Shown here: in pieces, positions 9,513 to 17,759 of the stretch
Layout: every line of letters starts with the position of its first letter
Numbering within the stretch: the first letter of the stretch is position 1
Origin: Paenibacillus sinensis
Lineage (GTDB): Bacteria > Bacillota > Bacilli > Paenibacillales > Paenibacillaceae
Length of the DNA: 64,000 nt
NCBI RefSeq assembly: GCF_019904155.1
Contig: NZ_JAHCMB010000116.1
Location: 38,996 to 102,995 of the forward strand
Reading direction: 5' to 3'
Position numbers and translations under genes: made by a program
Notes under the pieces: model-generated
The model's database searches: none
Told to the model about the DNA's origin: nothing
The model's input: only the letters and a program-made list of their open reading frames with translations

Positions 9513-10588
9513 AGCTGTCTCCTTTCCGCCAGGCGGAGCTGCCGCTGCAGAATGCGGTGAATCCGCCGGACCAGAAGCAGGCTCTTCCTCAGTTCGGACA
9601 TCGTCTGCTTGCTCTTCAAATCATTCTCCGATGCATAATCGCTGCCTGACAGCAGCCCGTCTTGCTCTGTATACGGAGTGCTGGAACGCATGCCGAGCGC
9701 CATGAGAAACGCTTTGTAAACGCCTTCCGGCAAATGATGAAATTCGTCGCTTAACGATTTCAGCCGCTTGAGCGTCGAGGTTTCACGCATCCCGTTCTGC
9801 AGCGAAAAGTAGCGGACTCCGTTCACAAGCGGGATGTACAGACCGTATTTAACGTCAAACCCGCCGGCATTGTCCCCAAACCGCTCCGTAAGCACCTGTC
9901 CGAGCAAATTCAGCGTAGCCTTATGTCTGACGGTATTGCGCAGTACTGCCGCAAGCAGCTTGTCGTTATCTCGAAAGCCTTCGTGAAAAAAATCAAGCCA
10001 CGACTCCGACAACGCCTGGTCGCCGGCAATATGACGCATATCGGACGATATAATCAGATACCGAATCGGCTCCCATTCAAGTTCGGAGCGCCAGGATGTA
10101 AGCTGCTCCTTCCATTCCTGAAGCGTCTTGCGCCACAGCGGTTCGGAGCACATGACCTTTCCTTCGCATTTCTCGTATCCGACTTCCTCCAGCATTGCGG
10201 ACAGCCTTATTCCGAATTCCTCAAAATAAAGCCTCTTGGCTTCTTCCGGCTCCCCTTCAATAATCAGCCCGTTATCCTGATCGCTCCAAAGCGTTGTTTC
10301 CTCACGCCCGGCACTGCCGAATACAATAAAGGAATAAGCGCAGGGAGGCGGGCCATAGCCCGCCTCAATCATCTGCGCCTCGGATAAGGTTACCGCTCGT
10401 CTTGCAACGGCGTCATGCATTGCGTTGACACGGACCATCCATTCCTCGATCGGGATAACATGGAGCTGATTCAGGAGAACCTTCTGACAGGCAATGCGCC
10501 CCGCCTTTAGCTCCTGCGGCGAACCGGAGGCTGCGATGGACTGATCTGCTGCATCATAGTCCCAATCGTCGGTTTCCATCGGTGTCAC
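9509..10588 (-). CDS. GlnD-like nucleotidyltransferase (DUF294 family)
   Basis: 359 residues. The core carries FGSAGREETTLWSDQDNGLI with Gly91-Ser92 and the metal acids Asp103 and Asp105, the nucleotidyltransferase signature of the DUF294/GlnD group, followed by a helical C-terminal domain (FDVKYGLYIPLVNGVRYFSL). It lacks the HD and ACT domains of true GlnD, and the CBS pair often found with DUF294. The start GTG follows AGGAGG. It lies 36 bases downstream of amt on the same strand with no terminator between, and overlaps the exonuclease by four bases. Substrate unknown; the context points to nitrogen signalling (inference). Confidence 0.82.
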   Translation of the reverse strand: MTPMETDDWDYDAADQSIAASGSPQELKAGRIACQKVLLNQLHVIPIEEWMVRVNAMHDAVARRAVTLSEAQMIEAGYGPPPCAYSFIVFGSAGREETTLWSDQDNGLIIEGEPEEAKRLYFEEFGIRLSAMLEEVGYEKCEGKVMCSEPLWRKTLQEWKEQLTSWRSELEWEPIRYLIISSDMRHIAGDQALSESWLDFFHEGFRDNDKLLAAVLRNTVRHKATLNLLGQVLTERFGDNAGGFDVKYGLYIPLVNGVRYFSLQNGMRETSTLKRLKSLSDEFHHLPEGVYKAFLMALGMRSSTPYTEQDGLLSGSDYASENDLKSKQTMSELRKSLLLVRRIHRILQRQLRLAERRQL

Positions 10589-10624
10589 TCGGTCCGCCCT
10601 CCTGTGTTATGCAAGTTAGTGTTT

Positions 10625-12010
10625 TTACTTCTTCTCGGAATCCGTGATCAGTTTCATTTGTTCCGGATATCCATAAGTACCGTGTTCGCTAATGTCCAGA
10701 CCCATCAATTCTTCTTCTTCCGTTACACGCAGGCCGATAACCAGCTTGATGATGTACAGGCAGATGAAGGACATGACGGCAACGAATACGAAGGTACCGA
10801 CAACACCGAGAACTTGCACGCCCAACTGGTGAACGCCGCCGCCATAGAACAGACCAGCTTTACCAACCAGACCGTTAGCTTCGATAAGGTCAGGATCTGC
10901 GAACAGACCAGTGGATACCGCACCCCACATACCAGCAATGCCGTGAACGGAGAAAGCATAGATCGGATCGTCAAGTCCAGCACGTTCCAGCCATTGTGCC
11001 GTCATGAAAGTGAATGCGCCGGCGATCAGACCGATGATGATGGCAGCCCAAGGTTGAACGAATGCGCAGGCGCCGGTAATGGCAACCAGAGCGGCGAGTA
11101 CGCCGTTCAGCATAGCCGGGATGTCGGATTTGCCGAAGTACAGCCATGAAGCAACAAGTGCTGCAAGACCGCCGGCCGCAGCCGCGATATTCGTTGTCAG
11201 AGCAACGTGGCCGAAGAAACCGCCCATAGGGGACAATGCGCTGCCGGGGTTGAAGCCGAACCAGCCAAACCAGAGAATGATTACACCAAGAACCGTCAAT
11301 ACTTGGTTATGACCCGGAATGATAACCGGCTTGCCTTCTTTGTTGAACTTGCCAAGGCGCGGTTTCAACAGGATCGTAGCGACTACCGCCGCTGTAGCAC
11401 CTGTCAGATGGACGACAGTGGAACCTGCATAGTCCTGCATACCTTTTGTTGCCAGCCAGCCGCCGCCCCATACCCAGTGAGCAACAACCGGATAAATGAT
11501 TACCGAGAACAGGATACCAAAGATAATGTATACGCTCAGCTTCGCGCGTTCAGCCATACCGCCGGAGACGATGGCAAGGGAAACTGCCGCGAATGCCATT
11601 TGGAACAGGAATTTCACATTCATCGTTACGTCGGAGAAGCCCAATGCGTTCGCATAATGAGAAGCTGCTGAATCACCGCCGTAGAAGAAGCCGGTAGTAC
11701 CAATGATATTGTTACCGTCACCGAAGCCGAATGCGAAGCCGATTGCCCAGAAGCACAAGCTTGCAATCGCCAGCGTCAGAACCGTCTTGCCGGCTACGTG
11801 ACCGGCATTCTTCATGCGGACCGAACCGGCCTCAAGAAGGGCAAAACCCGCTTGCATAAAGAATACCAGAATGAACGCCAGGAATGTAAATGCCGTGTCC
11901 AGTCCGATCTGTAGGTCTGCCGGCGCAGGAGCATCGGCCGCGAATGCGCTGACCGGATAAATCATTAGTGTCAGCATCGCTAACACAAAACAAAGCCATT
12001 TTCTTTTCAT
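10625..12010 (-). CDS. amt: ammonium transporter Amt
   Basis: 461 residues. A signal peptide (MKRKWLCFVLAMLTLMIYPVSAFAA) is followed by AFILVFFMQAGFALLEAGSVRMKN and about eleven membrane helices with the pore histidine segments VVAHWVWGGG and FSVHGIAGMWG, ending in a short cytoplasmic tail. An in-frame upstream ATG at 12076 exists, but the ATG at 12010 has the AGGGGAGTGGGG site and begins the signal peptide, so I prefer it. It heads an operon with the nucleotidyltransferase and exonuclease. Most bacterial amt genes pair with a PII gene (glnK); none is seen here. A probable GlnR-type box overlaps its promoter. Confidence 0.93.
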   Translation of the reverse strand: MKRKWLCFVLAMLTLMIYPVSAFAADAPAPADLQIGLDTAFTFLAFILVFFMQAGFALLEAGSVRMKNAGHVAGKTVLTLAIASLCFWAIGFAFGFGDGNNIIGTTGFFYGGDSAASHYANALGFSDVTMNVKFLFQMAFAAVSLAIVSGGMAERAKLSVYIIFGILFSVIIYPVVAHWVWGGGWLATKGMQDYAGSTVVHLTGATAAVVATILLKPRLGKFNKEGKPVIIPGHNQVLTVLGVIILWFGWFGFNPGSALSPMGGFFGHVALTTNIAAAAGGLAALVASWLYFGKSDIPAMLNGVLAALVAITGACAFVQPWAAIIIGLIAGAFTFMTAQWLERAGLDDPIYAFSVHGIAGMWGAVSTGLFADPDLIEANGLVGKAGLFYGGGVHQLGVQVLGVVGTFVFVAVMSFICLYIIKLVIGLRVTEEEELMGLDISEHGTYGYPEQMKLITDSEKK

Positions 12011-12065
12011 GAATCCCCACTCCCCTATGTAATATATTCTAACAAAGCGTGAAACTCTTAATGTC

Positions 12066-12095
12066 ATTATAAGCAATAGTCAGCAATGTTGACAA
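12066..12095 (-). promoter_or_regulatory. amt promoter with GlnR/TnrA-like box
   Basis: Minus strand TTGTCA, 18 bases, TATAAT. At 12078-12094 the minus strand reads TGTCA, seven bases, TGACT: nine of ten fixed positions of the GlnR/TnrA consensus TGTNA-N7-TNACA. The box covers the -35 end of the promoter, a typical place for nitrogen control. Confidence 0.5.
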
Positions 12096-12199
12096 GACAA
12101 ATTTTCACGAATCGGGAAATTAATTTTCCTGTCGTTTTCACAGCTTTCAAATAGCATTATTCCAAGCCCTGCGGCATAAGTTAGTCCAAAGCATGACGT

Positions 12200-12229
12200 T
12201 TGACTGTATGGTTTTGCGTTTGATATCAT
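12200..12229 (+). promoter_or_regulatory. promoter of the MerR gene
   Basis: TTGACT, 18 bases, TATCAT, with an extended TG before the -10. It is divergent from the amt promoter; about 75 bases to the MerR start. Confidence 0.45.
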
Positions 12230-12302
12230 TATAAATGAATATATTCCCTTTCACGCCCCACAAGACTCACAGGGGGTACTTTCATGAATTGAGGTGAACA
12301 TT

Positions 12303-12742
12303 ATGGGGATACGAAGCTTTACCGGATCGGCGAATTAGCGAAGGCTGCTGGTTTGAGCGAACGAACGATCGACTATTACACCAAGTTGGGACTTATCGAC
12401 CCGGAAACGCGAAGCGAGAAGAACTACAGACTGTACGGACATGAAACCGTAGGCCTATTGGAACGTATTAATGAATGGAAGCAGGACAAATACTCATTGG
12501 AGGAAATCCGGTCACTGATCGGCAAATGGAAGGCGGCTACCGCAGAAGCAGCCGTCTCCGGCAAGCTTGCCGAACTGGAGGTACACATGCAGAAGCTGCA
12601 GCGGGAGCTCAAGGAGCTTGAGCCGGCGCTAAGCCAGCTTAAGCCGAACCAGGCCAGACGGGCGCTCGCCCATCTGATTCCGCAAGGGCTTGCCTGCATT
12701 GAAGCCATCCGGATTATGATGACTCAGGGTCCTTCGATGTAA
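12303..12742 (+). CDS. MerR-family regulator, start region frameshifted by one base
   Basis: From 12311 the frame reads LYRIGELAKAAGLSERTIDY, the complete MerR winged-helix start, then YTKLGLIDPETRSEKNYRLY and a C-terminal coiled coil, about 145 residues in all. No ATG, GTG or TTG in that frame precedes the helix; an in-frame TGA lies at 12290. An excellent start, GAGGTG then six bases then ATG at 12303, is out of frame by exactly one base, at a run of four Gs (12305-12308). Five Gs would give MGDTKLYRIGEL. Thus either a real frameshift or a sequencing error in the G run. Otherwise only a headless product from TTG 12353 is possible. No effector cysteines are seen. Confidence 0.75.
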
Positions 12743-12767
12743 ATACATGAAGTGGAGGAATACAAGA

Positions 12768-13445
12768 ATGATGGGATTTATGTATCTATTAATTATTGTC
12801 GCCTTTATTTTCTCACTGTGGGCGCAGTTTAGAGTCAAAGGATCTTTCAGCCGATGGGCGCAGGTGCCGAACCAGAACGGGCTGACCGGCTATGAGGCAG
12901 CCAGAAGAATGCTGGACGCGAACGGGCTCAGCGATATTCCGATCGAACCGGTGCGCGGCACGCTTACCGACCACTATGACCCGATCCATCGCGTCGTTCG
13001 CCTGTCGGAGCCGGTCTACTACGAACGCTCCATTTCGGCCGTGTCCGTCGCCTGCCACGAGGTCGGCCATGCCATCCAGCACAAGGTACACTATCCGATG
13101 CTGGTACTGCGCCACCGGATGTTTCCGGTAGTCAACTTCGCCTCCGGCGTCGCTCCGTTCATGCTGATCGCCGGCTTCCTGTTCAGCTCGCTGAACCTTA
13201 TCGGTCTTGGCATTATCTTCTTCTCGGCAGCCGTCGCGTTCCAGCTTGTGACGCTTCCGGTCGAATTCAACGCCAGCAACCGGGCGCGCCAGGTTATGGT
13301 TGAGCAGGGCTTCATCCGCAATGAGGAAGAACGCGGCGTCGCCAAGGTGCTCAATGCCGCCGCACTGACCTATGTCGCTGCAGCGCTCGTATCCGTGCTC
13401 GAACTGCTTCGTCTGATTCTCGTCTACACGAGCAGCCGCGACTAA
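12768..13445 (+). CDS. YugP-type zinc metallopeptidase, membrane bound
   Basis: About 225 residues. It opens with a membrane helix (MMGFMYLLIIVAFIFSLWAQ), then a soluble part carrying SVACHEVGHAIQ (HEVGH at about residues 97-101, zinc ligands and catalytic Glu) and two or three further membrane helices. This matches the Zn_peptidase_2/YugP family. I chose ATG 12768 because GTGGAGG lies nine bases before it; the earlier in-frame ATG 12747 overlaps that site. It follows the MerR gene on the same strand by about 25 bases, so co-transcription is likely. Substrate unknown. Confidence 0.87.
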   Translation: MMGFMYLLIIVAFIFSLWAQFRVKGSFSRWAQVPNQNGLTGYEAARRMLDANGLSDIPIEPVRGTLTDHYDPIHRVVRLSEPVYYERSISAVSVACHEVGHAIQHKVHYPMLVLRHRMFPVVNFASGVAPFMLIAGFLFSSLNLIGLGIIFFSAAVAFQLVTLPVEFNASNRARQVMVEQGFIRNEEERGVAKVLNAAALTYVAAALVSVLELLRLILVYTSSRD

Positions 13446-13460
13446 GATACCGATTAAACA

Positions 13461-13503
13461 ACAATACCCCGGAAGGCTCTAGGAGCCAACCGGGGTATTG
13501 TTT
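13461..13503. terminator. bidirectional terminator, peptidase / LysR genes
   Basis: ACAATACCCCGG pairs with CCGGGGTATTGT, with an inner GGCTC/GAGCC hairpin, followed by TTTTGT. The LysR stop codon lies inside the stem-loop. Confidence 0.85.
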
Positions 13504-14393
13504 TGTCTCATGCGGAAGTAGGTCAACAGAAACGCCCTGAATGAACGGGCCACCAGCGGCAGCTTGCCGTCAGAACGGTGGATAAGGCCTATTGTACGAT
13601 TTACTGCGGGCTCAATCACCCTGACCTGGGCCGGCTGCAGCGCACCCGTCTGGAACAAGGCCAATTCGGGCAGCAGACTCACACCCATACCGGCAGCTAC
13701 CAGGCCGCGAATCGTATCCGTCTCTCCTCCCTCAAAAGCAATCTGCGGCGTGAAACCGGCCTTCTGGCAAGCCTGCCATACAATCGGACGCAGGGAGTAG
13801 CCCTGGCTGAACAGCACGAACTGCTCTTCCTTCAACTGCTCCAGGCGAATTACCTTCTCCTCGGCAAGCGGATGGTTTCGGGGCAGGATGGCGAACAGTT
13901 CCTCGGTCATCACGACATCCCCTACCAGCTGCTCATCGCTCTCCGGGCACGGAGAGGTGAACGCCAGATCCACCTCACCCGACAGCACATCCTTGATGAG
14001 CGAGGGATACGTCCCCTGCTTGAACCGGAATTTCACATGGGGATAATGCCGGCGGAACTCGGAGACGATCGCCGGAATCAGATGCGTCCCCAGACTATGG
14101 GGAAATCCGATCCGGATTTCACCCCGCTCCGGGTCCAGAAACTCATGCACTTCGGCCACTGACCGATCCAGATCCTTCAGGATGGATTCCACCCTTTTGC
14201 AGAACAACTGTCCAACCGGAGTCAGGTACAGATTTCGCCCCTTTTGCAGGAACAGGTCTACGCCAAGCTCTTCCTCCAGCAGATGAATCTGCCGGCTGAC
14301 TGCCGACTGCGCTACATGCAGCTCCTCCGCAGCCCGTGTGACATGCTCTTTCTGGGCGACCTTCAGGAAATATTGCAGCTGTCTTAGTTCCAT
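13479..14393 (-). CDS. LysR-family transcriptional regulator, GltC-like
   Basis: 304 residues. The N-terminal helix-turn-helix reads MELRQLQYFLKVAQKEHVTR and HVAQSAVSRQIHLLEEELGV, followed by the periplasmic-binding-like effector domain (RGEIRIGFPHSLGTHLIPAI). The wording is strikingly close to Bacillus GltC, the activator of glutamate synthase, in both the DNA-binding start and the DPERGEIRIGFP junction. No gltAB lies nearby, so this may be a GltC paralogue with another target. It follows the rhomboid gene by 49 bases on the same strand. The start ATG is preceded by GGAG. Confidence 0.9.
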   Translation of the reverse strand: MELRQLQYFLKVAQKEHVTRAAEELHVAQSAVSRQIHLLEEELGVDLFLQKGRNLYLTPVGQLFCKRVESILKDLDRSVAEVHEFLDPERGEIRIGFPHSLGTHLIPAIVSEFRRHYPHVKFRFKQGTYPSLIKDVLSGEVDLAFTSPCPESDEQLVGDVVMTEELFAILPRNHPLAEEKVIRLEQLKEEQFVLFSQGYSLRPIVWQACQKAGFTPQIAFEGGETDTIRGLVAAGMGVSLLPELALFQTGALQPAQVRVIEPAVNRTIGLIHRSDGKLPLVARSFRAFLLTYFRMRQNNTPVGS

Positions 14394-14442
14394 GTTGCAC
14401 TCCTCTCCCTTCCGCGCCTGATCGCGGCTCTCTCCAGTCTCT

Positions 14443-15069
14443 TTACCGGCTTCGCCGGAGTGAAAACAGCCGGATGATTAGCCCATACAGAATAAACCCG
14501 GCAATCAGTCCTCCGATATGCGCTTCCCAGCTTACGTTCGGCGTGATAAACGAGGAGATGACTCCGATGATCAGCAGCGAGAACAGCGTCTTGCGCGAAT
14601 TCTCGTCCATCAGAGAGCGCTGAAAGAGTGCGATGTACAAATACGCTCCATATGCGGCGAAAATAGCCCCTGAGGCGCCCACAGACACGGTAACCTCTTT
14701 CATCGCGTCGCCCCATATGCCGGCAGCAGCCAGATTGCCTGCCACGCCTCCCAGCACATATAGCAGCGCATAGCGCCACCAGCCCATCAGGCGCTCCAGA
14801 GGAGGGATGAAGACCAGCAGCGCGAAACAGTTGAACAGAAGATGCTCGAAACCGTTATGCAGGAATATCGCCGCGATATAACGCCACACCTCTCCCCGCT
14901 CGTCGCCGGAATTGACAATGGCGCCGTAGCGAAGCAGCGTATTCGTATCGGTGGAACCTCCGTTAAAGGTCAGCACAAGGAACATGATCAGATTGATCAG
15001 CAGAATGATGCTGGTCACGGGATAATACTTGAGATAGCTTCTCCAGTTCTCGTAGCGAATGAATATCAT
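14443..15069 (-). CDS. rhomboid intramembrane serine protease
   Basis: 208 residues with six predicted membrane helices. The catalytic pair is Ser133 in SVGASGAIF and His184 in SWEAHIGGLIAG; HNGFEHLLFN in the second core helix supplies the oxyanion region. It cleaves transmembrane segments within the bilayer; the substrate is unknown. The start ATG follows AAGGGTGA. It is likely transcribed with the LysR gene downstream. Confidence 0.93.
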   Translation of the reverse strand: MIFIRYENWRSYLKYYPVTSIILLINLIMFLVLTFNGGSTDTNTLLRYGAIVNSGDERGEVWRYIAAIFLHNGFEHLLFNCFALLVFIPPLERLMGWWRYALLYVLGGVAGNLAAAGIWGDAMKEVTVSVGASGAIFAAYGAYLYIALFQRSLMDENSRKTLFSLLIIGVISSFITPNVSWEAHIGGLIAGFILYGLIIRLFSLRRSR

Positions 15070-15122
15070 GGCGTCACCCTTCTCTCGGTCCGACCTGTCA
15101 GCTCAGTATGAAATGTTCAGGT

Positions 15123-15152
15123 TGGACAGGATCTTGTCAATATGATTATAAT
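15123..15152 (+). promoter_or_regulatory. tpx promoter with PerR-like half palindrome
   Basis: TGGACA, 18 bases, TATAAT. Bases 15137-15151 match 11 of 14 fixed positions of the PerR box TTATAATNATTATAA, one half perfectly. Peroxide control is possible but only suggested. Confidence 0.45.
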
Positions 15153-15201
15153 TTACTTTGGCAGGAACAATCCAATTTCCCAATTTCGAGGAGGAATTAT
15201 C

Positions 15202-15720
15202 GTGACGCAGGAAAGAACAGGCATTGCCGCTTTTAAAGGAAGTCCCATTACGCTTGTAGGCCCGGAGCTTCGTCCCGGTGATCAGGCTCCCGATTTTGTA
15301 CTCAGCAAAAATCTGCTGGAAGATGCCACGCTGAAGGATTACAGCGGTAAAGTGAAGCTGATCAGCGTTGTCCCTTCTCTGGACACCGGCGTATGCGACG
15401 CGCAGACCCGGCGTTTCAACACGGAAGCAGCCGAGCTCGGCGATGAGGTGGTCATTCTTACGGTAAGCGCCGATCTTCCGTTTGCCCAGGCGCGCTGGTG
15501 CGGAGCAGCCGGAATCGACCGGGTCATCACACTCTCCGATTACAAGGAGAATGCGTTCGGCAAATCTTACGGCGTCCTGATCAAGGAATTCAAGCTGGAT
15601 ATGCGGTCTATCTTCGTACTGGACAAGAACGATAAAATCGTCTATGTCGAGTACTTGGCCGAAATGTCCGAGCATCCGAACTACGTAGCCGCGATCAGCG
15701 CAGTGAAAGGTCAGCTGTAG
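15202..15720 (+). CDS. tpx: thiol peroxidase (2-Cys peroxiredoxin)
   Basis: Cytoplasmic lipid-hydroperoxide reductase recycled by thioredoxin. 172 residues from the GTG at 15202, which has GAGGAGGAATTATC before it; the longer open frame from 15142 lacks a site and spans the promoter. The peroxidatic cysteine is Cys65 in SLDTGVCDAQTRRF and the resolving cysteine is Cys100 in RWCGAAGI, the Tpx arrangement. The length is normal. It is monocistronic with its own terminator. Confidence 0.95.
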   Translation: MTQERTGIAAFKGSPITLVGPELRPGDQAPDFVLSKNLLEDATLKDYSGKVKLISVVPSLDTGVCDAQTRRFNTEAAELGDEVVILTVSADLPFAQARWCGAAGIDRVITLSDYKENAFGKSYGVLIKEFKLDMRSIFVLDKNDKIVYVEYLAEMSEHPNYVAAISAVKGQL

Positions 15721-15760
15721 GACACCATTTTAACACTTCCATAACAAAATGCATGGTTAA

Positions 15761-15795
15761 AAAAGCGGAAGAAGGCCGAGCCTTCCTCCGCTTTT
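15761..15795. terminator. terminator after tpx
   Basis: AAAAGCGGAAGAAGG pairs with CCTTCCTCCGCTTTT; A and T runs on both sides fit use in both directions. Confidence 0.85.
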
Positions 15796-15888
15796 GTGTT
15801 GAATCGAGAGCCCATGCGGCAGCAGGAGCGCTTATCCCAAAGAAGCGCATACAAAAGAGCGCCGATGCAGCCGGCCGGCGGTATCGCT

Positions 15889-16278
15889 TCAATCCAGCTT
15901 ATGCTTGCCGATTTTCTTGTCAAGTGAGCCGTAGAGCCGCTGAATGACCCTGTAATTGGCGCCCAGATCTCCGAGCGATCCGCGGGAGGCGGAATAGATG
16001 TCGACGGCGCAGCGCGACGGTGAGGTGTTCAGAACCGATACGGTGATGTCGAGTGTCCGGCCGAAAGCCGTCTTCTTCTCCAAAATGATCTCTCCGACGG
16101 ATTGAACCTCGTGAAGCACCTTGAAGCCGGGAATTTTCTTCAGGGTGGAGGAGATTTCCTCCCAACCTTTATCTTTGGTGAGGTTGTAATACCGCGTTTT
16201 GAGTGCAGGTTCTTTGGCACGGTCGCTGGTTCCTTCATGACTGCGGAACAAGCCGACCAGGTTTCTTTTTAAAGACAA
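15889..16278 (-). CDS. conserved hypothetical cytoplasmic protein, DUF1499-like
   Basis: 129 residues, no membrane segment. The pattern WEEISSTLKKIPGFKVLHEV, then RTLDITVSVL, then VDIYSASRGSLGDLGANYRV at the end resembles DUF1499 proteins (the SASR...DxGAN signature), which have no known activity. The start TTG follows GAGGAGG by about six bases. It is downstream of the 6S RNA gene on the same strand but separated from it by a terminator. Confidence 0.65.
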   Translation of the reverse strand: MSLKRNLVGLFRSHEGTSDRAKEPALKTRYYNLTKDKGWEEISSTLKKIPGFKVLHEVQSVGEIILEKKTAFGRTLDITVSVLNTSPSRCAVDIYSASRGSLGDLGANYRVIQRLYGSLDKKIGKHKLD

Positions 16279-16420
16279 CTTACTTCCTCCTCATATCCCA
16301 AGTTCACTATTGTTAGTGTAACATTCTTATCTGCGGAACAAAAGGGATTCCCCCTCCATTCTTCAAAAAACGTGATGCCAACGCGCAGACTGAACCCATA
16401 CAGGGCTTGATTCTCATAAA

Positions 16421-16458
16421 GAAGCGCCCAGTCTTCGGTCTGAAGAACTGGACGCTTC
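16421..16458 (-). terminator. terminator of the 6S RNA gene
   Basis: On the minus strand GAAGCGTCCAGT pairs with ACTGGGCGCTTC around a TTCTTCAGACCGAAG apex, followed by TTTAT. It lies 15 bases after the proposed RNA 3' end. Confidence 0.7.
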
Positions 16459-16472
16459 GTTGTGTTTGAAGG

Positions 16473-16660
16473 AAACCCGCCTATGCCGTCCGACTGCATT
16501 GTCTTCTGAACCTGCAATAGCAGGTGGGTGATCGCAGTTGCGGTTTTGAAGTCCCCTTGTCATATAGACAGGGCCTTTCAGCTGCGCTTCATGTAGATCT
16601 CCCAAGACATTATCATTGGTTCAAAACAACGAGCAGCCAATAACGAACATCGCAGGATTT
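16473..16660 (-). ncRNA. ssrS: probable 6S RNA (RNA polymerase-binding regulator)
   Basis: Between a strong promoter and a terminator lies a 188-base region with no open frame that folds like 6S RNA. Ends: AAATCC with GGGTTT. Closing stem: GCTGC and TTGTTTT with AAGACAA and GCAGT. A central bubble follows, with about 35 unpaired bases on the 5' side and, on the 3' side, ATCACCC plus a small hairpin ACCTGC-TATT-GCAGGT. The apical rod is CGCAG with CTGCG, then CCCTGTC with GACAAGGG around TATAT. The bubble with a 3'-side hairpin and the size mimic E. coli 6S. The 6S identity rests on hand folding, not on a covariance search. Confidence 0.62.
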
Positions 16661-16666
16661 GTTCTA

Positions 16667-16695
16667 ATTATATTGCGTTTTTACGAAAAAGTAAA
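16667..16695 (-). promoter_or_regulatory. promoter of the probable 6S RNA
   Basis: Minus strand TTTACT, 17 bases, TATAAT. The start expected seven bases later, at 16660, coincides with the 5' base of the closing stem. Confidence 0.6.
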
Positions 16696-16732
16696 CCTTG
16701 TATGCGCTTTATTTTACACCGGATTTCCTGCA

Positions 16733-17584
16733 TCATACTCTCGGGCGGTCCTCATCCTCCACATCCTTCGCCTGACGGGCTTTTTCCGCGTCATCCTCCG
16801 CTTCGTCGCCGTCCTCCTCTTCCGCATTATCGCCTTCAAGCGCTTCAGCCGCTTCTTCCTCTTCCCGCCGTTTCTTCTCCTCGGCCTGCAATTGGAGCTT
16901 GTTGTACGTCGCGTAGAAGTTGAAGAAAGCGAACAGCGCAATCAAAGAGGGGATTCCGACGAAGAATAGAGCCGGATATTTCGTCCCGATAAATCCAAGA
17001 ACAACGGCGCCGATCAGTGTGCTGAACACCCGGATTGGACGGGCGATGGTCAGCAGAATCGAGTTGATCATCACCTGCTTGAAGCCCATCTGGTAATGCA
17101 CGACGATCGAGAAGAAATTGAACATCGAAATCGTCATGAGGATCATCAGCACCAGCATCAGGATGCCGATGATTCTGAAATTGGGCATTCTGTTCATGTA
17201 TACCGTTACATCCACGTACATCACAACGAACATCAGCGTGTAAATGGCGCCTCCGGCCATGCTCTTCTTGTAGTTCTCCTTATAGCCCGAGAAAAAAGTC
17301 TTGAACGTACCGACATCCGTATTGCCCATTACCCATTTGCGGACAACCGTGAACAATGCCGAAGTTGCCGGAAATACGGTAAACGGCGCCGTCAGGGCAA
17401 TCGCCCAGTTCAACGTGATCTGCTCATCCGCGCCGCCTTGGCCGGAAGCCATCATGATCAGTTTCAACACCAGAAAAAAGATAAACGGAGATGAACACAA
17501 CACCCATATCACATTGCTGAACGCTATTCGGGATATCCACTCCGTAAGGCGGTATAGTCCACCCATTGCTCCTTTGAACTCCAC
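16733..17584 (-). CDS. DUF624 (YesL-like) membrane protein with acidic tail
   Basis: 283 residues. About five membrane helices (residues 20-45, 60-80, 107-125, 135-160, 185-215) fit the YesL/DUF624 family, which often accompanies sugar-uptake loci but has no proven activity. The last 65 residues are a highly charged coiled-coil-like tail (KKRREEEEAAEALEGDNAEE, then more Asp/Glu), longer than usual. The start GTG follows AGGGGGAAG. It stands alone here; no ABC sugar transporter is adjacent. Confidence 0.85.
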   Translation of the reverse strand: MEFKGAMGGLYRLTEWISRIAFSNVIWVLCSSPFIFFLVLKLIMMASGQGGADEQITLNWAIALTAPFTVFPATSALFTVVRKWVMGNTDVGTFKTFFSGYKENYKKSMAGGAIYTLMFVVMYVDVTVYMNRMPNFRIIGILMLVLMILMTISMFNFFSIVVHYQMGFKQVMINSILLTIARPIRVFSTLIGAVVLGFIGTKYPALFFVGIPSLIALFAFFNFYATYNKLQLQAEEKKRREEEEAAEALEGDNAEEEDGDEAEDDAEKARQAKDVEDEDRPRV

Positions 17585-17759
17585 AATTCTTCCCCCTGTC
17601 TACTCACTACTGCATATCCTAACTATACCTTATTTGAAGGGAACATTTCCATAGCCCATGTTTCGCCGGCTGGGCACTCATCTAAGCAGACCGGGAAACC
17701 CGGCCATATATTAGAACCGTAATCCCCATATATCCGTTTTTCAGAAGGAGGGTAAACTC

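Noticed and set aside
16269..16517. 82-residue minus-strand frame
   Set aside because: Overlaps the 6S RNA 3' part and its terminator; no ribosome site and unlikely composition.
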